9,874 nt of DNA from JBAXRT01 sp037131065 (GTDB lineage: Bacteria; Bacteroidota; Bacteroidia; Bacteroidales; FEN-979): assembly GCA_037131065.1 (NCBI GenBank), contig JBAXRT010000113.1:1-9874 (forward strand), read 5' to 3'. The translations under genes were made by a program, and so were the position numbers. Under the pieces are notes generated by a model. That model saw only the letters and a program-made list of their open reading frames with translations. It searched no databases and was not told where the DNA came from. This document shows positions 1 through 4,934 of this stretch, in pieces. Numbering within the stretch: position 1 is the first letter of the stretch; each line of letters starts with the position of its first letter.

Positions 1-53
<53 letters not shown>

Positions 54-56
54 CAC

Positions 57-89
57 TGAAAGTCAGACACTTGTCTGACTTTTTTTTTG
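57..89 (+). terminator. Rho-independent terminator of the tRNA
   Basis: The arms AGTCAGAC (61-68) and GTCTGACT (73-80) form a perfect 8-bp stem with a 4-base loop. A and T flanks can extend it, and a run of T follows (80-88). It begins four bases after the tRNA 3' end, so it most likely ends the tRNA transcript. Confidence 0.88.
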
Positions 90-100
90 ACCTTCGTTTG

Positions 101-126
101 ATGGAGTAAGGAAATGGAGTAAGGAA
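101..126. repeat. 13-bp tandem duplication
   Basis: ATGGAGTAAGGAA occurs twice in perfect tandem (101-113 and 114-126). It is flanked by a 7-bp inverted repeat, CTTCGTT at 92-98 and AACGAAG at 132-138. It lies between the tRNA terminator and the relic gene. No function is apparent, and it resembles the other short tandem duplications in intergenic parts of this window. Confidence 0.8.
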
Positions 127-145
127 ATTTCAACGAAGTTTTTAG

Positions 146-505
146 TTAATAATTATGAAAATCACTTATTTTGTGAATCCATAAGCTCTTTTGAGCCGCC
201 AATACCAGTTCATTAGGGTTGGTCAGCGTTTTAGGAACCTTCAACGGTAGGGATTCATCCTCTTTGATAAGGTCAGCATCAGGTTTTTTATGGAAGGTCA
301 AAATCTCTGGCTTGCCGACATCATTCTGGCTGGGGTACAGTTTGATCTCATTTGCACCTGAGTAATCCTGCGACATCTCGATGATTTCGACTGGCTTCCC
401 GAACCGTAGTTTCGACCAGTGACCGTTTGGCGGTAAGGGCACCTGCATTTCTTTGCAGATTTTCCGAAAGTGTGAATATGGGATGTTGTATTTCAGTCTT
501 TTGAA
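146..505 (-). pseudogene. Relic of an uncharacterised Bacteroidota protein with the GHWSKLxFGKP motif
   Basis: Read on the minus strand, the only ATG in the open frame is at 448 and would give a 100-residue protein. The frame is open further upstream to a TGA at 506-508. Those upstream codons encode convincing protein sequence (YNIPYSHFRKICKEM, then VPLPPNGHWSKLRFGKPVE). From memory, this matches a family of hypothetical proteins with an N-terminal helix-turn-helix-like segment followed by a 'PLPPxGHWxKLxFGKPV' block. Family members normally start with a further 20-30 residues (an ELYxLVW-type opening) and run longer at the C-terminus. Here the start is lost behind the stop, the block before it (MRSR) does not restore the opening, and the frame ends soon after the KTLTNPNELVLAAQKSL segment. 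I infer a gene broken at both ends. Its function is unknown. An internally started 100-residue protein from ATG 448 cannot be excluded. Confidence 0.6.
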
Positions 506-547
506 TCACCGCGAGCGCATTCCCCGTTTGCCACGAGGTTCTTCAAT

Positions 548-576
548 AAAAAATGCCGCCATTTTGGGGCGGCATC
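548..576 (-). terminator. Rho-independent terminator of the HU gene
   Basis: On the minus strand the arms at 568-575 and 553-560 form a perfect 8-bp GC-rich stem (ATGCCGCC with GGCGGCAT) around a 7-base loop. A run of U encoded by the A tract at 548-553 follows. It lies 23 bases after the HU stop codon. Confidence 0.9.
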
Positions 577-598
577 TTTGTTAAGCAAGGGGTAAGTT

Positions 599-871
599 CT
601 ACTTGACTTTCTTGCCAAGTTCTGCGCCAGCTTTGAATTTCACAACTTTTTTGGCGGCAATCTTGATTTCTTTCCCGGTCTGGGGATTGCGTCCCTTACG
701 GGCAGCTCTCTTGGAAACGGAGAAGGAACCAAAACCAACGAGGGCAACTCTTTCACCTTTGCCTAAAGCCTTTGTTGTGGCGTTAATAACTGCTCCCAGT
801 GCTTTTTTTGCTTCTACTTTTGTAAGTTTTGCATCTTTTGCAATTGCTTCAATTAATTGAGCTTTGTTCAT
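599..871 (-). CDS. hup: DNA-binding protein HU
   Basis: A 90-residue histone-like protein of the HU/IHF family, which binds and bends DNA non-specifically as a dimer and helps compact the nucleoid. The length is exactly that of HU. It begins MNKAQLIEAIAKDAKLTKVEA, has the conserved hydrophobic core VALVGFGSFSV (about residues 42-52) and the arm signature GRNPQTGKEIKI (about 60-71), whose proline intercalates into DNA. It ends in the lysine-rich stretch FKAGAELGKKVK. The form is HU rather than IHF, because it starts at MNK and stops at residue 90. The ATG follows an A/T-rich leader without a Shine-Dalgarno sequence, as is usual in Bacteroidota. It is a single-gene unit with its own promoter (912-941) and terminator (548-576). 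It is intact and appears to be the only sound gene in a decayed neighbourhood. Bacteroidota genomes often carry several HU paralogues, so the exact paralogue cannot be named. Confidence 0.96.
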   Translation of the reverse strand: MNKAQLIEAIAKDAKLTKVEAKKALGAVINATTKALGKGERVALVGFGSFSVSKRAARKGRNPQTGKEIKIAAKKVVKFKAGAELGKKVK

Positions 872-911
872 TTTTTTAAAATTTAGGTTAATACCATAAT
901 GAAAATCCCTG

Positions 912-941
912 CAAAGATAAGGCTTTTGAACAAATTGTCAA
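912..941 (-). promoter_or_regulatory. Bacteroidota-type promoter of the HU gene
   Basis: On the minus strand, TTG (939-941) is followed after exactly 19 bases by TATCTTTG (919-912), a full match to the Bacteroidota -33/-7 consensus TTG-N19-21-TAnnTTTG. The predicted RNA start near 905 gives a leader of about 33 bases before the HU ATG. Confidence 0.85.
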
Positions 942-1146
942 GTGTATTTTGCCTGAAACCATTGAAAATGTTGATAAATCGAACGATTTGTTAATATCTA
1001 CTGTTTCAAAACGGTTAATTATCATAGGTTTCAGGAAATATATTTTTTATGTCTTTGAGTAAATTTCAGCTATTCCTGACCTTTTGTTAGACGATCCAAG
1101 GAGTTAAGGCCAGCTATTTTGATCGGCATTGATAGTGTATCAGTTC
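942..1146. other. AT-rich gene-free stretch with a 9-bp inverted repeat
   Basis: No coding sequence is recognisable here on either strand. The only structures seen are a 9-bp inverted repeat, CCTGAAACC (952-960) and GGTTTCAGG (1027-1035), with 66 bases between the arms, and inside it a small palindrome, AAATCG-AA-CGATTT (976-989). The left arm lies just upstream of the HU promoter. I see no RNA gene or riboswitch fold. Confidence 0.5.
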
Positions 1147-1272
1147 CTATTCTTCGAGTAGCTTCTTCTTTCAGGCAGCAAACTCCGCCTCCGTAAGTAT
1201 TCCTTTATACTTTAGCTCAAACAGCTTGTCAATTATTAGGATTAGCAATCTTTCGATAGTATCTTTACTGTT
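1147..1272 (-). pseudogene. SHOCT-domain C-terminal relic with in-frame stop
   Basis: The minus-strand frame reads DTIERLLILIIDKL, then FELKYKGILTEAEFAA, a TGA stop (1173-1171), then KKKLLEE and a TAG (1149-1147). Without the TGA this is a textbook SHOCT domain, the roughly 30-residue 'L..L...GxLTEEEFxxKKxxLL' module found at the C-termini of many bacterial proteins. The match continues on both sides of the TGA, so the stop is a point change inside a formerly coding tail. Upstream the frame closes at a TAA (1275-1273), there is no ATG, and no parent protein remains. It faces away from the PAS relic, which starts at 1289. I infer a dead gene fragment. Readthrough or a functional 33-codon peptide seems unlikely. 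Confidence 0.62.
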
Positions 1273-1288
1273 TTACAATGAAAATAAT

Positions 1289-1734
1289 ATGAGTGCCATA
1301 AATAAAATCAATGAAAACCTCTTATGTGAGTTACAGGAAATACGGCAGGAGCATAATGCTTTAAAAGCATTATATGAAAAAGTCATCACCGAGCAGAAGA
1401 TAATTGAACAAACGGTAAGGGCATCAGAAGAAAAGTATAGAAGACTTTTAGAAAGCAGCGTACTTGGGATTTTGGCTTTTGACATTGATACCCACGGCTG
1501 TTCCTTTTCTAATCCTGCCGCTTGCAAGTTATTCGGCTATAGTGAGCTACAAGGCTTATCCGTCAATTCAACAAAAAAATTATTATCATTGCACAAACCG
1601 CTTTTGGGCTTTCAGGGGACAGAAGTACGGCAATCGAAGCCGGGTGCAATGATTATATCTCAAAGCCCATTGTAAAGGCTGATTTGCTTGGGTTAATACA
1701 AAAATATTTTAAAAAACAGGGGAATTACAATTAA
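1289..1734 (+). pseudogene. Hybrid sensor kinase relic: PAS fused out of frame to a receiver C-terminus
   Basis: From ATG 1289 (MSAINKINENL) the frame gives a coiled-coil-like helix (about residues 5-45), then SEEKYRRLLESSVLGILAFD and NPAACKLFGYSEL, which is the first half of a PAS sensor domain. After GYSEL the frame becomes meaningless and ends at 1673-1675. In another frame, from 1546, the DNA reads ATRLIRQFNKKIIIIAQTAF, then GLSGDRSTAIEAGCNDYISKPI, and ends KADLLGLIQKYFKKQGNYN at the TAA 1732-1734. This is the C-terminal third of a response-regulator receiver domain, with the conserved threonine (QTAF) and lysine (SKP). The rest of PAS, the histidine kinase core, the ATPase domain and the receiver's phospho-aspartate are absent. 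The simplest reading is a large internal deletion joining the PAS codons GGC TAT to receiver codons for GYEATR. A TTG start at 1226 is possible but its residues look non-coding. Confidence 0.82.
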
Positions 1735-1747
1735 ATCTTGTTGATCA

Positions 1748-2122
1748 ATGGCTTTCAATATATTTTGGGAAGAAAAGGGTATTCTTGTTCAGTTCTCAGG
1801 CACGGTGGACGAACAAGAGGTTATGACAATAAATAACATCATGTATGGCGATCAGCGGTTTGATATGATTACTTATCAGATTGCCGACTATACGGATGTC
1901 ACAGAAAACCTTATAACGCACACGGATGCTAAAGTAATCGGAACCCTCGACAGAACATCTTCACATTGGACTTCTAAAAAAATGAAGAATGTTGTCATTA
2001 CAAAGGATGAAAAGTTTATTCCTGTTGTTAAGACCTATTTCAGAGAATTTGAGGGAACCGAATGGAAGTGCAGAATATTTGAAACTTTGGAAATGGCTTA
2101 TGAATGGGTTAAGCCGGAATAA
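1748..2122 (+). CDS. Small STAS/SpoIIAA-like hypothetical protein
   Basis: A 124-residue soluble protein of uncertain role. It opens MAFNIFWEEKGILVQFSGTV, has a central IADYTDVTENLI segment, and ends CRIFETLEMAYEWVKPE. A beta-rich start with a 'GxxVxxxGxV' turn, alternating strands and helices, and a closing 'F.s...A..Wv' helix resemble the SpoIIAA-like/STAS-type fold, whose members bind partner proteins or lipids. There is no signal peptide or membrane segment. The serine phosphorylated in true SpoIIAA is not identifiable. It starts 14 bases after the stop of the PAS-receiver relic on the same strand, so the intact ancestor probably formed a two-gene unit with a sensor kinase. No promoter of its own is visible and there is no Shine-Dalgarno sequence. 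Base composition is more AT-rich than era and der downstream. The frame is clean and the gene looks intact, but it may have lost its partner. The fold call is inference from sequence style. Confidence 0.72.
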   Translation: MAFNIFWEEKGILVQFSGTVDEQEVMTINNIMYGDQRFDMITYQIADYTDVTENLITHTDAKVIGTLDRTSSHWTSKKMKNVVITKDEKFIPVVKTYFREFEGTEWKCRIFETLEMAYEWVKPE

Positions 2123-2126
2123 AATG

Positions 2127-2141
2127 GAATTGAATTGAATT
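2127..2141. repeat. Three tandem GAATT copies
   Basis: GAATT occurs three times without gaps (2127-2131, 2132-2136, 2137-2141), directly behind the stop codon of the STAS-like gene. No hairpin terminator is visible between that gene and era. Confidence 0.6.
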
Positions 2142-2201
2142 ATCTGTTTTGAACTTACACGGCCAGTACGTGAAACTTTAGACGCTCTCCCTCCTTTTTC
2201 G

Positions 2202-2209
2202 TACCTTTG
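2202..2209 (+). promoter_or_regulatory. -7 element of the era promoter, probably leaderless
   Basis: TACCTTTG matches the Bacteroidota -7 consensus TAnnTTTG and ends only five bases before the era ATG (2215). Transcription should therefore start at or within about three bases of the ATG. The matching -33 element is weak: TTAG at 2179-2182 is the nearest approach at the correct distance. The element also sits in a small near-palindrome, CGTAC-CTT-TGTACG. Confidence 0.6.
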
Positions 2210-2214
2210 TACGT

Positions 2215-3102
2215 ATGAACCACCGCTCAGGATATGTTGCAATCATCGGCTACCCGAATGTAGGGAAGTCCACGCTGATGAATCACCTCGTCGGCGAGCG
2301 GCTGTCGATAGTCACCCATAAGGTACAAACGACCCGCCACCGCATCATCGGGATCGTCAGCGATGACGATTTCCAGATCATCTATTCCGATACCCCCGGG
2401 ATCATCAAACCCCATTATAAACTTCACCAGGCCATGCTGGCCGCAGTTTACTCCACCCTCAGCGATGCCGATATTGTCCTGCTTGTTACCGAGATAAACA
2501 GCGGGTTCGACAACGAGGAGATCCTCGGCAAAGTCAGGGAGATGGGAAAACCGGTCATTGTCGTCATCAACAAGATCGACCTGGGAAATATGGAGATCCT
2601 TGAAAAAGATGTTGAAAAATGGAAAGTTCTCCTCCCTGCCGCAGAGGTTTTCCCGGTCTCCGCCCTTCGTGGTGTGAACACAAACCAGGTGATGAAGGCC
2701 ATCCTTCACCATCTTCCCGAATCGCCGCCCTACTTCAGCAAGGATGAACTAACCGACCGTTCGGAACGTTTCTTTGTTTCAGAGATCATCCGCGAAAAGA
2801 TCCTCCTGAATTTCACACAGGAGATCCCTTACAGCACCGAGATTGCCGTGACGGAATTCAAAGAGGAGGATGAACTTCTTCGCATTGCGGCTACCATATT
2901 TGTTTCCAGGGAATCCCAGAAGGCTATCCTCCTCGGACACCAGGGCAAAGCGATCAAAAAACTGGGGACCGATGCCCGGAAAGATATCGAGATCTTCCTC
3001 GACCGTCATATTTTCCTTGATCTTCATGTCAAAGTGGCCAAGGACTGGCGGGAGGATGAGCTGGCACTCAAGCGATTCGGGTATGAGATGGATGGTAAAT
3101 GA
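2215..3102 (+). CDS. era: GTPase Era, 30S ribosome assembly factor
   Basis: A 295-residue Era GTPase of normal length. Era binds the 3' end of 16S rRNA in the precursor 30S subunit and couples GTP hydrolysis to maturation. The N-terminal GTPase domain shows G1 GYPNVGKST (12-20), the switch I threonines in QTTRHR (38-43), G3 DTPGI (59-63), G4 NKID (119-122) and G5 SAL (149-151). The C-terminal KH domain (about 205-290) has the signature GHQGKAIKKLG (241-251), preceded by the conserved VSRESQKAILL, and ends LALKRFGY. The protein is cytosolic and likely membrane-associated. The ATG is fixed by the start of the G domain and by the promoter placed directly before it. It heads a co-oriented row of genes: der follows after 76 bases of repeat-rich spacer, then the S4 protein and tonB. 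All conserved residues are present. Confidence 0.97.
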   Translation: MNHRSGYVAIIGYPNVGKSTLMNHLVGERLSIVTHKVQTTRHRIIGIVSDDDFQIIYSDTPGIIKPHYKLHQAMLAAVYSTLSDADIVLLVTEINSGFDNEEILGKVREMGKPVIVVINKIDLGNMEILEKDVEKWKVLLPAAEVFPVSALRGVNTNQVMKAILHHLPESPPYFSKDELTDRSERFFVSEIIREKILLNFTQEIPYSTEIAVTEFKEEDELLRIAATIFVSRESQKAILLGHQGKAIKKLGTDARKDIEIFLDRHIFLDLHVKVAKDWREDELALKRFGYEMDGK

Positions 3103-3117
3103 TGCTGGATGCTGGAT
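3101..3117. repeat. 7-bp tandem repeat GATGCTG, 2.4 copies
   Basis: GATGCTG stands at 3101-3107 and 3108-3114, followed by a partial third copy (GAT). It overlaps the era stop codon. It belongs to the set of short-period tandem repeats seen in several spacers of this window. Confidence 0.75.
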
Positions 3118-3142
3118 AAAAGAAAGCCAATTTCCAATTACA

Positions 3143-3174
3143 AATGACCTAATGACCTAATGACTTAATGACTA
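3143..3174. repeat. 8-bp tandem repeat AATGACCT, four copies
   Basis: Four contiguous 8-bp units fill the era-der spacer: AATGACCT (3143-3150), AATGACCT (3151-3158), AATGACTT (3159-3166) and AATGACTA (3167-3174). The last ends four bases before the der ATG. The units contain stop codons on the plus strand. They may lie in the translation start region of der, so copy number could affect its expression; that is inference. Confidence 0.82.
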
Positions 3175-3178
3175 ATAT

Positions 3179-4543
3179 ATGCCCAGGATTGTAGCAATCG
3201 TTGGCCGGCCGAATGTAGGAAAATCGACCCTGTTCAACCGCCTTTGCGGTGGACGTGATGCCATAGTTGACCCTACCAGTGGTGTGACCCGCGACCGCCA
3301 TTACGGAAAGTCGGACTGGAACGGCGTTGAATTCTCGGTGATCGACACCGGGGGCTTTGTCGACAATTCCGGCGATATCTTCGAGGCGGAGATCAAGAAG
3401 CAGGTCCGGCTTGCCATCGATGAAGCAGATGTGATCCTCTTCATGGTCGATACACGCGAAGGGATCACCCCGATGGATGAGGATCTGGCAGTGCACCTGA
3501 GGCGTTCCGGGAAAAAGGTATTCCTGGTCGCCAACAAGCTCGACAGTAACAAACAGGTAGACGATATCCATGAATTTTACAGCCTTGGCCTGGGCGAGAT
3601 CTATGGTATCTCGGCCATCAGCGGCAGCGGTACGGGGGAATTGCTGGATGATGTGGTGAAATGTTTCCCGAATGATTCTGTAGAGACACTTCGCGAGGCG
3701 TCTCTACATCGCGGTGCGTCTCAACAAGATGACGAATTGCCGCCGGAAGAGCCGGAATTACCCAAAATCGCCATCGTGGGGCGACCCAACGCGGGCAAAT
3801 CATCGCTGGTGAACCTGCTGTTGGGCAACGACCGGACGATTGTCACCCCGATCCCCGGAACAACCAGGGATTCAATCCATTCGCACTATCAGTATTTCGG
3901 CATGGATTTCATCCTGATCGATACGGCCGGCATCAGGAAAAAGGCCAAGGTCACTGAAGATATTGAATTCTATTCGGTGATGCGTGCCATCCGGTCGATC
4001 GAGACCAGTGATGTAAGCATCCTCATGGTTGACGCCGAACGCGGATTCGAAGCCCAGGACCTGAATATCTTCTCTCTGATCGAGAAGAACCACAAAGGGG
4101 TGGTGATCCTCGTGAACAAGTGGGACCTGGTGGAAAAAGAGACAAATACCCACAAGCAGTTTGAAGAGTTGATCCATGAACAGATAGCTCCATTCCGCGA
4201 TGTACCCATCATCTTTACCTCTGTACTTACCAAGCAGCGTATATTCAAGGCGGTGGAAATGGCAGTAGAGGTCTTCAAAAACCGATCCCGGCGAATCCCG
4301 ACTGCCGCCCTGAATGACTTTTTCCTTCCCATCATCGAAGAGATCCCTCCCCCCGCAGTGAAGGGTAAATACATCAAGATCAAGTTCGTGACCCAGCTGC
4401 CGACCCGGTATCCATCCTTTGTCTTTTTCTGTAACCACCCGCAATACTTAAAAGAGTCGTATAAACGTTTCCTTGAAAACAAGCTCCGGGGCCAGTTTAA
4501 CTTTACAGGTGCCCCTGTAGAGATCTATTTCAGGCAAAAGTAG
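3179..4543 (+). CDS. der: GTPase Der (EngA), 50S ribosome assembly factor
   Basis: Der is the tandem-GTPase factor for late 50S subunit assembly. G domain 1 shows GRPNVGKST (9-17), DTGG (56-59), NKLD (119-122) and SA (145-146). G domain 2 shows GRPNAGKSS (201-209), GTTRD (227-231), DTAGI (248-252) and NKWD (313-316). The C-terminal KH-like domain (about 370-454) ends with NFTGAPVEIYFRQK, the usual closing motif. The length of 454 is somewhat above the roughly 435-440 I expect for Bacteroidota. The surplus falls in the acidic linker between the G domains (about 164-196). There the DNA contains a perfect 9-bp inverted repeat (3679-3687 with 3700-3708), read in frame as VETLREASLH. The ATG follows a tandem-repeat spacer without a Shine-Dalgarno sequence. 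The S4-domain gene follows after four bases. All catalytic motifs are intact, so the protein should work despite the linker insertion. Confidence 0.97.
   Translation: MPRIVAIVGRPNVGKSTLFNRLCGGRDAIVDPTSGVTRDRHYGKSDWNGVEFSVIDTGGFVDNSGDIFEAEIKKQVRLAIDEADVILFMVDTREGITPMDEDLAVHLRRSGKKVFLVANKLDSNKQVDDIHEFYSLGLGEIYGISAISGSGTGELLDDVVKCFPNDSVETLREASLHRGASQQDDELPPEEPELPKIAIVGRPNAGKSSLVNLLLGNDRTIVTPIPGTTRDSIHSHYQYFGMDFILIDTAGIRKKAKVTEDIEFYSVMRAIRSIETSDVSILMVDAERGFEAQDLNIFSLIEKNHKGVVILVNKWDLVEKETNTHKQFEELIHEQIAPFRDVPIIFTSVLTKQRIFKAVEMAVEVFKNRSRRIPTAALNDFFLPIIEEIPPPAVKGKYIKIKFVTQLPTRYPSFVFFCNHPQYLKESYKRFLENKLRGQFNFTGAPVEIYFRQK
3679..3722. repeat. Palindromic repeat element inside the der linker
   Basis: TGTAGAGAC (3679-3687) and GTCTCTACA (3700-3708) form a perfect 9-bp inverted repeat around 12 bases. 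The segment GCGTCTC (3698-3704) recurs 18 bases later at 3716-3722, keeping frame (six codons), with ACA shared after one variable base. The remainder, GCGGTGCGTCTC, looks like one half of a second palindrome of the kind GAGACGCACC...GGTGCGTCTC. Palindromes built on TAGAGACG/CGTCTCTA are, to my recollection, common dispersed intergenic repeats in several bacterial groups. Here the element is translated as part of a non-conserved linker. Confidence 0.7.
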
Positions 4544-4547
4544 TGTC

Positions 4548-4934
4548 ATGGAGGAGGGTATTCGGATCGACAAATGGCTTTGGGCGGTGCGTATTTTCAA
4601 GACCCGCAGCCAGGCGACCGAGGCCTGCAAGTCCGGGAATGTTAGGATTGGCGGACACATCGTCAAGGCTTCCCGTGAGATAAGGCAGGGCGATGAGATC
4701 GAGATCCATCTGAAACCTGTCAACAAAAGGGTCATGGTGGCCGGCCTGATCGGGCACCGTGTCGGCCCCGGCCTTGTGGCCGATTACATGGTCGACCTGA
4801 CACCGGAGGAGGAGTATCAGAAACTGAAGAAGATGAAGGAGTTGCACTTTGAATACCGCGATAGGGGACTCGGACGGCCGACGAAACTGCAGCGGAGAGA
4901 GATAGAGTCACTAAAAAGGCATCTGGGCCAATGA
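4548..4934 (+). CDS. S4-domain RNA-binding protein, Hsp15/RqcP family
   Basis: A 128-residue protein with an S4 RNA-binding domain at residues 5-65: IRIDKWLWAVRIFKTRSQAT, then GNVRIGGHIVKASREIRQGDEIEI. This is the pattern of Hsp15 (HslR), which binds stalled 50S subunits carrying peptidyl-tRNA, and of the related RqcP, which works with RqcH in adding alanine tails. The C-terminal half is a basic helical extension (YRDRGLGRPTKLQRREIESLKRHL), where GRPTKxxRR matches the Hsp15 tail, so Hsp15 is the better match. The ATG is four bases after the der stop, and its own stop overlaps the tonB ATG (ATGA at 4931-4934). Translation of der, this gene and tonB is therefore probably coupled. GC content and codon use match its neighbours. 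The family is sure; whether it acts in ribosome rescue or in the RQC pathway is not visible from sequence. Confidence 0.9.
   Translation: MEEGIRIDKWLWAVRIFKTRSQATEACKSGNVRIGGHIVKASREIRQGDEIEIHLKPVNKRVMVAGLIGHRVGPGLVADYMVDLTPEEEYQKLKKMKELHFEYRDRGLGRPTKLQRREIESLKRHLGQ

Noticed and set aside
603..860. Plus-strand frame over HU
   Set aside because: It is a mirror of the HU gene with low-complexity residues and no start signals.
1171..1173. Recoded TGA (selenocysteine or readthrough) in the SHOCT tail
   Set aside because: There is no downstream SECIS-like hairpin, no start codon and no parent domain; a simple nonsense change is the plainer explanation.
1226..1288. TTG start giving a longer PAS protein
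   Set aside because: The 21 extra residues have no PAS or coiled-coil character and overlap the SHOCT coding sequence on the other strand; ATG 1289 is a better start.
2202..2214. Operator palindrome CGTAC-CTT-TGTACG at the era promoter
   Set aside because: The symmetry arises mostly from the TAnnTTTG element itself and is short; there is no independent support for a regulator site.
3872..4444. Long open frame antisense to der (190 codons)
   Set aside because: It lies wholly inside the strongly conserved der coding sequence, has no recognisable domain, and is explained by the codon bias of der.
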